Source of the DNA: CBFDBF01 sp050293315
Lineage (GTDB): Bacteria > Pseudomonadota > Gammaproteobacteria > Chromatiales > Chromatiaceae
Assembly: GCA_050293315.1 (NCBI GenBank)
Contig: JBNKMS010000012.1
Span: 310,001-374,000, forward strand
Direction: 5' to 3'
Length of the DNA stretch: 64,000 nt
The position numbers and the translations under genes are program-made. Below the pieces are notes generated by a model that did no database searches, was not told the origin of the DNA, and saw only the letters and a list, made by a program, of their open reading frames with translations. This document shows positions 35,286 to 44,449 of this stretch, piece by piece (positions within the stretch are counted from its first letter, which is position 1; each line of letters starts with the position of its first letter).

Positions 35286-36199
35286 GTAATAGGACATTAC
35301 CTGCAGTCAGTATTATTATGAACTGCTATAACAGTGATCGATTTCTAAGAGAGGCTATCGATTCAGTTTATCAGCAAAATTATGATAACTGGGAAATCGT
35401 ATTTTGGGATAACGCTTCTACAGATCAAAGTGCAGAAATTGCACAGTCATATGATGATAGGGTGAAGTATTTTTTGGCGCCAGAGACCACGCCGTTAGGA
35501 GAAGCTAGGAATCTCGCCTTGCAGCAGGCAGGAGGTAAATATATCGCATTCTTAGATTGCGATGATATTTATCTGCAAGACAAGCTAAAGAAGCAGGTCG
35601 CATTAATGGAACAAGGAGAATATGCGCTGTGCTATGGCAGTGCTATCACGATTAATGAATCTGGGGATGAGGTTCGTAGATTAAGGGTATCTAATAAGAG
35701 CGGGATGGTGTTTGGTCAATTGCTAAAGCGATATGAGATAAATATGCAAAGTGTCATGGTGAGGTATGACATACTGCGTAAGGAGCATTTAGGATTTGAG
35801 CAGAGCATGAGGTATTGCCCTGATTATAATCTGTTTATGGATATTGCATGTCGTTATCCGGTAGGGGTGATTAAGGATTATCTTGTTAAATATCGAATTG
35901 TTTCTGATTCTCTATCTAAACAGACTCTTGATATTGCCTCCCCAGAGATGCGTTATAGTCTAGATAGATTATTATCTGCAAACCCGGAGCTAAGGGATGT
36001 CTATCCTGTCGAAATAGCCAGCGCCTATGCGAAGCTGCACTACTATGATGCTGTTTCCGCTATCCATAACAACAACAAAAAAGAGGCAAGAAATAGATTG
36101 AAGCCAGTGATTATGTATGGGATGCCCTATCTGTTTCTGTACTTATTACTATATCTGCCAGTTCCTACAAATGTGGTGCTGAGAATGCTGCGGAGATGA
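35282..36199 (+). CDS. GT2 family glycosyltransferase
   Basis: The 305-residue protein has a GT-A start (SIIMNCYNSDRFLREAIDSV), EIVFWDNASTDQS, GEARNLALQQAGG and FLDCDDI (the D-x-D metal site). The C-terminal part is helical and ends in a hydrophobic segment (PYLFLYLLLYLPVPTNVV), which would tether it to the inner membrane. It should transfer one sugar from a nucleotide donor to a lipid-linked glycan; the donor could be the CDP-6-deoxyhexose made by the genes just before. It is coupled to the SDR by an ATGA overlap. Confidence 0.85.
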   Translation: MSNRTLPAVSIIMNCYNSDRFLREAIDSVYQQNYDNWEIVFWDNASTDQSAEIAQSYDDRVKYFLAPETTPLGEARNLALQQAGGKYIAFLDCDDIYLQDKLKKQVALMEQGEYALCYGSAITINESGDEVRRLRVSNKSGMVFGQLLKRYEINMQSVMVRYDILRKEHLGFEQSMRYCPDYNLFMDIACRYPVGVIKDYLVKYRIVSDSLSKQTLDIASPEMRYSLDRLLSANPELRDVYPVEIASAYAKLHYYDAVSAIHNNNKKEARNRLKPVIMYGMPYLFLYLLLYLPVPTNVVLRMLRR

Positions 36200-36218
36200 A
36201 TAAGCCGCCGGTGAATAT

Positions 36219-37154
36219 ATGCAGTTAGCAGTTACTGGTGGAAACGGATTCATTGGGCGACATTTAGTCAGGAGACACTTGGCTCAAGGAGATAGGGTGC
36301 GCGTTCTCTCGCGTCGGAATGAGGGTTTGGAGAGAGGGGCGAAGGTGATTGCAGGAGACTTGACGCAGGATGGAGATTATCTTAGCGAACTAGTTGATGG
36401 TGTCGATGTTCTATACCATTGTGCAGGTGAGGTCAGCGCTGAAGATAGGATGCATGCGCTGCATGTGGATGGCACGCGGCGTTTGGTCGAGGCAGCAAAG
36501 GGGAAAATAGGACGCTGGGTGCAGCTGAGTAGCGTCGGAGCTTATGGTCTTTTGCGTGATGGGGTAGTTGTTGAGAGTGCTAAAGAGGATCCAGTTAGCA
36601 CATATGAGGTTACAAAAACTAATTCCGATAATATCGTAGTTAACGCTGCAGCCAGCGGAGCCTTCGAGTACGCTATTTTGCGTCCTTCCATCGTATATGG
36701 TGCTGATATGCCTAATCAGTCTCTGATTAAGCTAATGAGCATGATCAAGCGAGGATTGTTTTTTTATATTGGGCCTAACGGAGCGGTTGTAAACTATATT
36801 TCCGTAGCCGAAGTGGTTGATGATCTAATTGCCTGTGCAACCAAGCCAGAGGCAAATAGCAAGATCTATATTGCATCACATAGCTGCAGCTTGGAGCTGG
36901 CGGTAGAGTCCATAGCTAAAGGCTTGGGGGTGGAATCACCTAAGCGCAGATTGCCGGAAAGACCGCTCCGATTGTTAGTAAATTTGGTTGGTGGTATACC
37001 GGGATTTCCTTTATCAACGGGTCGTATGGATGCTCTTACTTCACGTGTAGTTTACGATGGAAGTATGATCATAAGAGAGCTTGATCTTAAAAATACAGTA
37101 TCCGTTGAGGACGGGCTTTATGAATTGGCACATTGGTGGAATATGACAGCATGA
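36219..37154 (+). CDS. NAD-dependent epimerase/dehydratase (SDR)
   Basis: The 311-residue protein begins LAVTGGNGFIGRHLVRRH and has QLSSVGAYGLL, YEVTKTNSD (Y-x3-K) and LRPSIVYG, all extended-SDR features. A WbpV/QnlB-type 4-keto reductase that makes UDP-N-acetylquinovosamine is one possibility, because a UDP-GlcNAc 4,6-dehydratase (pglF) is encoded nearby; that is inference. A hydrophobic stretch near residue 250 (LLVNLVGGIPGFPLSTG) is consistent with SDRs of this kind. It overlaps the next gene by 4 bases (ATGA). Confidence 0.75.
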   Translation: MQLAVTGGNGFIGRHLVRRHLAQGDRVRVLSRRNEGLERGAKVIAGDLTQDGDYLSELVDGVDVLYHCAGEVSAEDRMHALHVDGTRRLVEAAKGKIGRWVQLSSVGAYGLLRDGVVVESAKEDPVSTYEVTKTNSDNIVVNAAASGAFEYAILRPSIVYGADMPNQSLIKLMSMIKRGLFFYIGPNGAVVNYISVAEVVDDLIACATKPEANSKIYIASHSCSLELAVESIAKGLGVESPKRRLPERPLRLLVNLVGGIPGFPLSTGRMDALTSRVVYDGSMIIRELDLKNTVSVEDGLYELAHWWNMTA

Positions 37155-38299
37155 GGAAGCGTGTTGCTATTGTCGTCTCTACTCCGATGACAATAGAGGT
37201 TTTTTTGCGCGATCAGATTTCCGCCTTGAGTGAGCGCTATGATGTAACAGTTATAGCCAATGCGGCTGGAGATGATGCGTTGGGTGCTCTGACAGGCCTG
37301 GTTGATCTTGTGTCGGTCGATATTCGTCGAAACATATCTATGCTGAAGGACATAGCAGCATGGTGGACGCTTTATAAGCTGTTTCGTAAAATGCGGTTTG
37401 ACTTGGTGCACTCAGTAACCCCCAAGGCTGGGGTATTGGCCATGAGTGCCGCCAAGCTGGCCGGGATATGTAATCGTCTGCATGTCTTTACTGGCCAGGT
37501 GTGGGTAACGCGACACGGCTTTATGCGTTGCCTGCTTAAATCGATGGATAAGGTTATAGCATGCTCAGCTACTATGATTCTTGTAGATAGCCCCTCACAA
37601 CGGAAATTTCTACTTTCCGAACAGGTAGTATCAGCAGCAAATTCATATGTACTAGGCGACGGATCAATCTCTGGGGTTGATCTGGGGCGGTTCAGGCGGG
37701 ACGCATCTATGCGACTAGCGACTCGTGCAAGCCTAGGACTTAGCGATGAGCAGGTTATGATCCTATTTCTTGGGCGCTTGAAGAGAGATAAGGGTGTTTT
37801 GGATCTTGCGCAAGCATTTGCTAGTCTGCAGGGCAAACATCCTAAATCTGTCCTGGCTCTGGTCGGGCCGGATGAGGATGGGCTGCAGGCAGAGATAGAG
37901 GAGGTGCTATCTGGTCGAGGTCAGTTTTTGCGCATTATTCCGTATACAAACCAGCCAGAAAAGATGTTAATGGCTGCAGATATATTCTGTCTACCAAGTT
38001 ACCGCGAAGGTTTTGGTAGTGTTGTGCTTGAGGCTGGGGCCTGCGGTGTCCCGGCTGTAGGTTCACAGATTTACGGTATTACGGACTCTATCGTGGATGG
38101 TGAGACAGGGCTTCTGTTTCAGGTAGGGGATGTTGCTGAATTAGAAGCAGCACTGGAACGGTTGGTGAACGATGGTGCTTTACGTGCAAGGATGGGGCAG
38201 GCAGCACGTGATAGAGCGGAGAAGATCTTTCCACAGAGTAGAATAACCAGTGAGCTGCTTACCCTATATAACCGGCTGCTTTCTGTCGCACCGGTTTGA
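37151..38299 (+). CDS. GT4 family (GT-B) glycosyltransferase
   Basis: The ATG at 37151 sits in an ATGA overlap with the previous stop, giving 382 residues; a TTG start 18 bases earlier is less likely. The family 4 features are clear: VTPKAGVLAM, FLGRLKRDKGVLDLAQAF, ALVGPDEDG and the donor-binding E-x7-E, here YREGFGSVVLEAGACGVP. It transfers an alpha-linked sugar to a lipid-linked or saccharide acceptor at the inner membrane face. Its place between the SDR and the aminotransferase/PglC-like cassette suits an early sugar of the repeat unit. Confidence 0.85.
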   Translation: MRKRVAIVVSTPMTIEVFLRDQISALSERYDVTVIANAAGDDALGALTGLVDLVSVDIRRNISMLKDIAAWWTLYKLFRKMRFDLVHSVTPKAGVLAMSAAKLAGICNRLHVFTGQVWVTRHGFMRCLLKSMDKVIACSATMILVDSPSQRKFLLSEQVVSAANSYVLGDGSISGVDLGRFRRDASMRLATRASLGLSDEQVMILFLGRLKRDKGVLDLAQAFASLQGKHPKSVLALVGPDEDGLQAEIEEVLSGRGQFLRIIPYTNQPEKMLMAADIFCLPSYREGFGSVVLEAGACGVPAVGSQIYGITDSIVDGETGLLFQVGDVAELEAALERLVNDGALRARMGQAARDRAEKIFPQSRITSELLTLYNRLLSVAPV

Positions 38300-38354
38300 T
38301 GAGAATATTACAATCCACACTAACATAGTTAAATTAGGCACTCGGAGATAGATC

Positions 38355-39566
38355 TTGAAAGATAAGTTGGCGATATCTGGCGGCAGCCCGGTCAGGCAGG
38401 ACCCAATGCCGCCTTGGCCGCAATACGCTGATGATGAGGTTGAGGCGGTAAGCACTGTCCTGCGTTCAGGCGGGGTAAATGCCTGGACCGGGCCTGAGGT
38501 AGGAGAGTTTGAGCAGCAGTTTGCTGATTATATCGGTGTTCGTCATGGTATCGCTGTGGCGAATGGTACTGTTGCCCTGGAGTTGGCACTGCGTGCCCTT
38601 GGTATTGGAAAGGGGGATGAGGTCGTGGTGACCCCGCGAACCTTTATCGCATCGGCTAGTGCTTTAGTCGCAGTAGGGGCGACTCCTGTCTTTGCAGATG
38701 TAGATCCGGAGAGTCAAAATATAACTGCAGAGACCATCGCAGCTGTACTCAATGAAAAAGTTCGAGCTGTTATCTTGGTGCATTTGGCAGGCTGGCCTTG
38801 TGATATGGAGCCGATCGTGCAGCTGGCGAGAGCGCGCGATCTGCGCCTGATCGAAGATTGTGCCCAGGCCCACGGCGCCAAATATCATGGCCGCCCTATA
38901 GGTTCGTTTGGTGATATTGCTGCCTTCTCCTTCTGCCAGGACAAGATTATCTCCACTGGCGGAGAGGGCGGCATGTTGGTAACGGATGATACGGAGCTGT
39001 GGCGTTATGCCTGGTCATATAAGGATCACGGGAAAAATTGGGATGCAGTTAAGCAAGATGTTGACGGAGTAGGCTTTCGTTGGGTGCATGACAGTTTTGG
39101 CACCAACTGGCGCTTGAGCGGTATCCAGGCAGCTATCGGGCTGCAGCAACTGGCAAAGCTTGAGCAATGGGTGGAGCAGAGAAATAGAAATGCGAAGGTG
39201 CTGAATGCAGGTCTACAAGGGCTGGATGCATTGCGCCTGACAGTGCCACCAGAACATATCTATCATGCCTACTATAAGTATTACACCTTTGTGCGACCGG
39301 AGCGGCTAAAGCAGGATTGGAATAGAGATCGTATTCTGGAGGCGATCCGCGCGGAGGGGATAGCGTGCGGCCCTGGAAGCTGTAGTGAGGTTTATCTAGA
39401 GCGGGCATTTGATAACTCACCTTCACGGCCGTCTGAGCGGCTGCCGATAGCTAAAAGGCTGGGGGAAACCAGCATAATGTTGCCACTACATCCTACCCTG
39501 AGTGAAGGTGATATGGGTGATATGGTGGAGGCAATACGAAAGGTTAGCAAGGTGGCCGCAGCCTGA
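38355..39566 (+). CDS. DegT/DnrJ/EryC1/StrS aminotransferase
   Basis: The 403-residue protein is a PLP-dependent sugar aminotransferase with the family marks: ANGTVALELALRALG, TPRTFIASA, DCAQAHGA and SFCQDKIISTGGEGG, where K197 is the expected PLP lysine. Its role is to aminate the 4-keto group of a 6-deoxy nucleotide sugar. With pglD and pglF nearby it should make UDP-4-amino-4,6-dideoxy-GlcNAc, the PglE reaction. The start is TTG at 38355, with CGGAGA (38343-38348) upstream. The next ATG is 1 base after its stop. Confidence 0.85.
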   Translation: MKDKLAISGGSPVRQDPMPPWPQYADDEVEAVSTVLRSGGVNAWTGPEVGEFEQQFADYIGVRHGIAVANGTVALELALRALGIGKGDEVVVTPRTFIASASALVAVGATPVFADVDPESQNITAETIAAVLNEKVRAVILVHLAGWPCDMEPIVQLARARDLRLIEDCAQAHGAKYHGRPIGSFGDIAAFSFCQDKIISTGGEGGMLVTDDTELWRYAWSYKDHGKNWDAVKQDVDGVGFRWVHDSFGTNWRLSGIQAAIGLQQLAKLEQWVEQRNRNAKVLNAGLQGLDALRLTVPPEHIYHAYYKYYTFVRPERLKQDWNRDRILEAIRAEGIACGPGSCSEVYLERAFDNSPSRPSERLPIAKRLGETSIMLPLHPTLSEGDMGDMVEAIRKVSKVAAA

Positions 39567-39567
39567 T

Positions 39568-40173
39568 ATGTACCCGATAGCCAAACGTCTACTTGATTTG
39601 GTAATGGCGCTCTCTGGGTTGCTGTTGTTTTTGCCACTACTGCTGTTGATCGCTATATCTATACGCTGGAAGTTGGGCAGTCCTGTGTTGTTTATGCAGG
39701 AGCGAACAGGGCTGCAAGGGAGGCCGTTTAATCTTTATAAGTTTCGCACCATGCTGGAAGGTGGAGGTGAGGATAGAGAATTATCTCCAGATGAGGAGCG
39801 GCTGACGCCGTTTGGGGTTTTTCTCAGAAAGACCAGTATGGATGAACTGCCGGAGCTGTGGAATGTGGTAAAGGGTGATATGAGCCTAGTTGGACCACGA
39901 CCGTTGCTGCAAGAGTATCTGCAGTATTACTCCCCACAACAACACAGGCGACATGAGGTGCGTCCGGGGTTGACCGGTTGGGCCCAAGTGAATGGTCGTA
40001 ACGCCGTAGAGTGGGAGCAGCGGTTGGCAATGGATGTGTGGTATGTGGACAACCGAACCTTTTTGTTGGATTTGAAGATACTTTGGCGTACATTGCTGGT
40101 TGTTATTAGATCAGAAGGGATTAGCCAGGATGGACAGGCAACCATGAAAAAATTCCGGGGGAGTAAGGAGTGA
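39568..40173 (+). CDS. PglC-like phosphoglycosyl transferase (initiating transferase)
   Basis: The ATG at 39568 gives 201 residues, the size of the small monotopic PglC form. An N-terminal hydrophobic hairpin (about residues 9-33) anchors it to the inner membrane. The catalytic parts are present: FNLYKFRTM, SMDELPELWNV, KGDMSLVGPRP and RPGLTGWAQVNGRN. It transfers a phospho-sugar to undecaprenyl phosphate to begin glycan assembly. Beside pglD and pglF its donor is likely UDP-diNAcBac or a related UDP-sugar. It overlaps pglD by 4 bases (GTGA). Confidence 0.88.
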   Translation: MYPIAKRLLDLVMALSGLLLFLPLLLLIAISIRWKLGSPVLFMQERTGLQGRPFNLYKFRTMLEGGGEDRELSPDEERLTPFGVFLRKTSMDELPELWNVVKGDMSLVGPRPLLQEYLQYYSPQQHRRHEVRPGLTGWAQVNGRNAVEWEQRLAMDVWYVDNRTFLLDLKILWRTLLVVIRSEGISQDGQATMKKFRGSKE

Positions 40174-40790
40174 GTGGGCTGCTCGTGCTAGGTGCCGGGG
40201 GGCACGGTAGAGTGGTGGCAGATACTGCTAGAGAGAGTGGGTCCTGGGAGAGGATTGTCTTTCTGGATACGCGCTATCCTGATCTTACCAGTTCCGGAGA
40301 GTGGCAGGTTATTGGTAATGGATCAGATGTGGTTGATTTACGTGATGAGTTCTCTGACCTGGTAGTGGCAATAGGAGATGCCCACACCAGAGTTGACCTG
40401 TTAAAGAATTCCCTCTCTCAGGGGTTCAATCTTCCTACCATAGTGCATCCACACGCTAGTGTAAGCAGAGGCGTGGAATTGGGCGATGGTTGCGTAGTCT
40501 TAGCCCAGGCAGCGATCAATTATGGAGTAACGGCCGGTCGTGGTTGTATTATCAATACCGGCGCTAGCGTTGATCATGACTGCTCTCTTGGTGATGGAGT
40601 GCACGTCTGTCCAGGGACACGGCTTGCTGGTGAGGTGGTGGTAGGTAGCTACAGTTGGCTAGGCGTGGGAGCCAGTGTTATCCAGCAGGTGAATATCGGT
40701 GCTGATACGACTGTAGGCGCTGGTGCGGTAGTGATAGGAGATCTTCCTGATCAGGTAACAGCAGTGGGAATTCCGGCTGCGGTTCTGTGA
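40170..40790 (+). CDS. pglD: PglD/NeuD-type sugar O/N-acetyltransferase
   Basis: The 206-residue protein has an N-terminal UDP-sugar-binding part (LLVLGAGGHGRVVADTA) and a left-handed beta-helix of hexapeptide repeats from about residue 95. The catalytic His is in ASVDHDC (H136), matching PglD. It acetylates the 4-amino group of UDP-4-amino-sugars with acetyl-CoA. The partner genes (aminotransferase, PglC-like, pglF) support PglD over NeuD. The start is GTG at 40170 and the gene ends 22 bases before pglF. Confidence 0.85.
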   Translation: MSGLLVLGAGGHGRVVADTARESGSWERIVFLDTRYPDLTSSGEWQVIGNGSDVVDLRDEFSDLVVAIGDAHTRVDLLKNSLSQGFNLPTIVHPHASVSRGVELGDGCVVLAQAAINYGVTAGRGCIINTGASVDHDCSLGDGVHVCPGTRLAGEVVVGSYSWLGVGASVIQQVNIGADTTVGAGAVVIGDLPDQVTAVGIPAAVL

Positions 40791-40812
40791 GAAATAGACA
40801 GATACAGTAACT

Positions 40813-42657
40813 ATGAAAAGCCTGAAGATCATGTTGCTTAACAGGTGGACGGTTGTAATCCATGACATGTTGATGATTCTCATCGCATGGCTGTTGTCAT
40901 ATTGGTTCCGCTTTAATTTGCAGTCTGTGCCGCAGGAGTATTGGCGGTTGGCACTGCTTTATACTTGGGTTGTGGTTCCGGTTCAGGCGTCCCTGTTTTG
41001 GTTTTTTGGTCTTTATCGTGGAGTGTGGAGGTTTGCTTCACTTCCTGATCTACTGCGTATCTTGAAGGGTACAGCTGTAGGCCTAGTTGTCATTGTTTCG
41101 GTTATATTTGCTTTTTATCGGCTGGACGGGGTGCCTCGTTCGGTGCCTCTGCTCTATGGGCTGTTTCTAATTATTTTGCTGAGTGGCCCTCGTTTTGTCT
41201 ATCGATGGCTCAAGGATCGCCGAATTACTATGGGTGTTGGCAAGAGGGTCCTCATAGTTGGTGCCGGGCAGGCGGGAGAGATGTTGGCGCGTGACCTGCT
41301 CAGAGATCCATCACGCACCTATCTGCCAGCAGCATTTGTCGATGATAAACCACGGCGTTTGGGCCAGGATATTCACGGTATCCCGGTGGTAGGTGGGAGT
41401 GAGTCTATCCCAGACATAGTTAGAGATAGAGGGATCGATATCATTGTTTTGGCGGTCCCATCTTCTAAGGTTAAACAGCGCCAGCGTTTAGTTGAGTTGT
41501 GTGAGCGTGCTGGCGTGCCATTTCGTACGGTGCCACAGCTGGGCGATCTCATGTCAGGCCAAATAGCAATCAATCAGCTACGTAAGGTTTCGATTGAGGA
41601 TCTTCTGGGACGTGAGCCCGTCTCCCTGGATTGGGAGGCCATCAAGGAGGGGCTGTCGCAGAGGGTAATTCTGGTGACCGGGGCTGGAGGCTCCATAGGC
41701 TCCGAGTTGTGTCGGCAGATTGCTCGCTTGAATCCAGCTAAATTGGTGCTGCTGGATGGTGGTGAGTACAACCTCTATGCAATTGAGCTGGAGTTGAGAA
41801 ATCGTCATCCAGACCTGCATATTGAGGCGTACGTGCGCGATGTGCGCGATGTAACCTCAATAGACATGCTGTTTTCAGAATTAAGACCGCAGATTATCTT
41901 TCATGCGGCAGCCTTTAAGCATGTTCCTTTGCTAGAGCATCAAATTAGAGAGGCGGTGTATAACAATGTTCTAGGGACACGTAATGTGGCCATGGCGGCA
42001 GATAAATATGGGGCAACAGGGTTTGTTCTGATCTCTACCGATAAGGCGGTCAATCCGACCAATGTCATGGGGTCAACAAAACGACTGGCAGAGATATTTT
42101 GTCAGAATTTTAACGCTATATCTGAGACCAGTTTTATAACAGTGCGTTTTGGCAATGTGCTCGGCTCTACCGGCAGTGTGGTGCCGCTGTTTCGTGATCA
42201 GATAGAGAGGGGTGGCCCTGTTACTGTTACCCATCAGGATATCGAGCGTTACTTCATGACTATTCCTGAGGCAAGTCAGTTGATCATGCAGGCAGGTGTG
42301 CTGGGGCAGGGTGGTGAGATCTTTGTGCTGGATATGGGCAAGCCGGTCAAGATCAGATATCTGGCAGAGCAGATGATCCGGCTCTCTGGTAAGAGCCCGG
42401 GTGATGAGATAGAAATCATATATACGGGATTGCGCCCTGGCGAGAAGCTGTATGAAGAGCTTTTCCATGACCAGGAGAAGCTGCAGGCCACACCATATGA
42501 GAAGATACTATTGGCCAGCTATCGCCCGGTAGACTGGGATGAACTAAGTAAAAAAATGGATGCTATACAGCAGGCCGTTACAGATTACGATGAAGAAGCT
42601 CTGTTTAATCTGTTATCTGAATTTGTGCCTGAAAACCGTATGCGGCAACAGCATTAG
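40813..42657 (+). CDS. pglF: UDP-GlcNAc 4,6-dehydratase (PglF/WbpM type), membrane-bound
   Basis: The 614-residue protein has an N-terminal region with about four membrane spans (starting near residue 12) and a first Rossmann domain (LIVGAGQAGEMLAR). The catalytic SDR domain starts at about 280 (LVTGAGGSIGSELC). ISTDKAVNPTNVMG replaces the usual Y-x3-K motif, as in WbpM/PglF. It converts UDP-GlcNAc to UDP-4-keto-6-deoxy-GlcNAc at the inner membrane. The aminotransferase, pglD and PglC-like genes just upstream complete the bacillosamine-type pathway. Full-length and unbroken. Confidence 0.93.
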   Translation: MKSLKIMLLNRWTVVIHDMLMILIAWLLSYWFRFNLQSVPQEYWRLALLYTWVVVPVQASLFWFFGLYRGVWRFASLPDLLRILKGTAVGLVVIVSVIFAFYRLDGVPRSVPLLYGLFLIILLSGPRFVYRWLKDRRITMGVGKRVLIVGAGQAGEMLARDLLRDPSRTYLPAAFVDDKPRRLGQDIHGIPVVGGSESIPDIVRDRGIDIIVLAVPSSKVKQRQRLVELCERAGVPFRTVPQLGDLMSGQIAINQLRKVSIEDLLGREPVSLDWEAIKEGLSQRVILVTGAGGSIGSELCRQIARLNPAKLVLLDGGEYNLYAIELELRNRHPDLHIEAYVRDVRDVTSIDMLFSELRPQIIFHAAAFKHVPLLEHQIREAVYNNVLGTRNVAMAADKYGATGFVLISTDKAVNPTNVMGSTKRLAEIFCQNFNAISETSFITVRFGNVLGSTGSVVPLFRDQIERGGPVTVTHQDIERYFMTIPEASQLIMQAGVLGQGGEIFVLDMGKPVKIRYLAEQMIRLSGKSPGDEIEIIYTGLRPGEKLYEELFHDQEKLQATPYEKILLASYRPVDWDELSKKMDAIQQAVTDYDEEALFNLLSEFVPENRMRQQH

Positions 42658-42679
42658 CTTAAATTCTCTAATCAGGCGG

Positions 42680-43609
42680 ATGAGTAAGAGTAGCTCTCAG
42701 CGGTGGTATGTAAAGTTGTCCCCACGACTTTGGCTGTTCTGGTTTGGGGTTGGATTGTTGCGCTTAGTTGGATTGTTGCCGCATCGTCTACTGATGTCTT
42801 TTGGCTCCATGTTGGGGAGTCTGCTATATATTGTGGCAGGCAGCAGGAGACGTATCGCGAAGAAGAACTTGGCACTCTGTTTTCCTGAGAAGAGTGTGGC
42901 GGAAAGGAAGGAGCTGCTCAAAGAGAATTTTCGCAATCTAGGCAGAATGATATGTGAAACCACCATAATCTGGTGGGGTAACAAGAGCAAATTGCAGCAG
43001 CTGGCGCATATCCAAGGTGAAGAGCATATTCAAAAAGCACTAACGCAAGGTAAGGGCGTTATCGTGCTCGCGGCCCATTTCACTTCGCTTGAGGTTGGGG
43101 CCATCATGTTGTCGCTGGTGACGCCATGCTATTTTATGTACCGGCCGCATAATGATCCGGTCATGGAGAAGTTTATATATGAACACCGTATGCGCTGGTT
43201 CGATAGATCGTTCCCTCGCGGTGGTGTCAGGAAGATGGTCAGTAGCTTGCGGCAAAATAGAGTCATCTGGTACGCGCAAGATCAGAATACCAAGCGTAGT
43301 GAGGGAGTGTTTGTTAAGTTCTTTGGGCAGACTGCATCTACAAACTCTGCAACGGCAAGACTGGCCAAAGTGACAGGTGCAGCCGTGGTGCCATACTATG
43401 TGGTGCGCAGAGAAGATGGAGTTGGCTATGATGTGCGGTTTGAGCCTCCGCTGGAGGGTTTTCCTTCAGGTGATATTGAGGTCGATACCCAACGTATTAA
43501 CGATATAATTGAGAAATGGGTACGGCAGTGTCCTGAGCAGTATTACTGGGTGCACCGACGTTTTCGTACCAGGCCAAATCGCGGCGATCCCTCGCCCTAT
43601 GATACCTAA
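42680..43609 (+). CDS. lpxL: LpxL/HtrB-type lipid A acyltransferase
   Basis: The ATG at 42680, preceded by AGGCGGA, gives 309 residues. An in-frame TTG start 120 bases earlier would overlap pglF and is less likely. The protein has an N-terminal membrane anchor (LFWFGVGLLRLVGLLP), AKKNLALCFPEKS (R-x-N-L-x-x-x-F-P), and the catalytic H-x4-E as HFTSLE, then FMYRPHNDP and WYAQDQ. It transfers a secondary acyl chain from acyl-ACP to lipid A. Whether it is LpxL, LpxM or LpxP type cannot be told. It links the O-antigen block to the LPS core genes. Confidence 0.88.
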   Translation: MSKSSSQRWYVKLSPRLWLFWFGVGLLRLVGLLPHRLLMSFGSMLGSLLYIVAGSRRRIAKKNLALCFPEKSVAERKELLKENFRNLGRMICETTIIWWGNKSKLQQLAHIQGEEHIQKALTQGKGVIVLAAHFTSLEVGAIMLSLVTPCYFMYRPHNDPVMEKFIYEHRMRWFDRSFPRGGVRKMVSSLRQNRVIWYAQDQNTKRSEGVFVKFFGQTASTNSATARLAKVTGAAVVPYYVVRREDGVGYDVRFEPPLEGFPSGDIEVDTQRINDIIEKWVRQCPEQYYWVHRRFRTRPNRGDPSPYDT

Positions 43610-43612
43610 AGC

Positions 43613-44446
43613 ATGATCACCATCTCCAGGACTGTTCAGCTCATGCATGGCCAGACATTTCTGGTTGATGCCGAGTGGAAAGAGCGTCTGGCGGACGTAG
43701 GAATTTCCGCTGACCAGGAATGGACGAAGGTGGTGGGTGATGCAAAGATGTCTGGTTCAGTCGTTACCCGTTGCTATCGCATGGCTCTGTCTAACGGCGA
43801 TATGGTTTTTTTTAAACGTTATGTATATCCCAGGATAAGGCGATATTGGCTGGAGTTTTGGATGCGTCCCGGTAAGGCCGCAGTCGAGACCTGGGCCTAT
43901 CGGCAGCTGCAGCAACTCGGTATACCAACTCTGGATGTGGTTGCATTTGGGGAGCATAGGACGTTCGGAATGCTGAATGCTACATTTGTGGTGACCAGGG
44001 AGGTCCCAAACAGTCTTACGTTATTTGAGTTTGCCAGGGATGAATGGATTCATCTACCTCCACAGGAGCAGCGTATAGTCTATAGAGAGATTGCGGGGCA
44101 GTTGGTAAGGCAACTGCAAAAGGCCCATGCAAATAGCCTGTTTCATCATGACCTAAAGTGGCGCAATATCCTGATTCAGAATAACGGGGGGCATTACACC
44201 CCGGTATGGATTGATGCCCCTCGTGCTTCCCGTATGCGCTGGCGCAATCACCGTGGAGTGGTGGCCGACCTCTCCTGTTTGGCACGCATCGCCGTCTATC
44301 TTCTCTCAAACTATGATCGTATGCGCTTTATCTGGAGATATTTGGGCGATAGCAGAAGGCCTGGCGATGCAAAACGACTGTATCGCGAGGTTGCTGCACA
44401 TCTTGGGCGCAGGCCACCGCGAAAGCACGACTGGATGCCGCGGTAA
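43613..44446 (+). CDS. LPS kinase-like protein (Kdo kinase/WaaP/InaA family)
   Basis: The 277-residue protein carries a protein-kinase-like fold: VFFKRYVYP with the probable ATP lysine, ETWAYRQLQQLGIP, FHHDLKWRNILI (catalytic loop H-x-D-L-K-x2-N) and IDAPRASR in place of DFG. Relatives phosphorylate Kdo or heptose in the LPS inner core. It sits directly after lpxL and before a second, shorter kinase-like gene. The start ATG at 43613 follows the lpxL stop by 3 bases. The core sugar it acts on cannot be read from sequence. Confidence 0.8.
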   Translation: MITISRTVQLMHGQTFLVDAEWKERLADVGISADQEWTKVVGDAKMSGSVVTRCYRMALSNGDMVFFKRYVYPRIRRYWLEFWMRPGKAAVETWAYRQLQQLGIPTLDVVAFGEHRTFGMLNATFVVTREVPNSLTLFEFARDEWIHLPPQEQRIVYREIAGQLVRQLQKAHANSLFHHDLKWRNILIQNNGGHYTPVWIDAPRASRMRWRNHRGVVADLSCLARIAVYLLSNYDRMRFIWRYLGDSRRPGDAKRLYREVAAHLGRRPPRKHDWMPR

Positions 44447-44449
44447 GAT

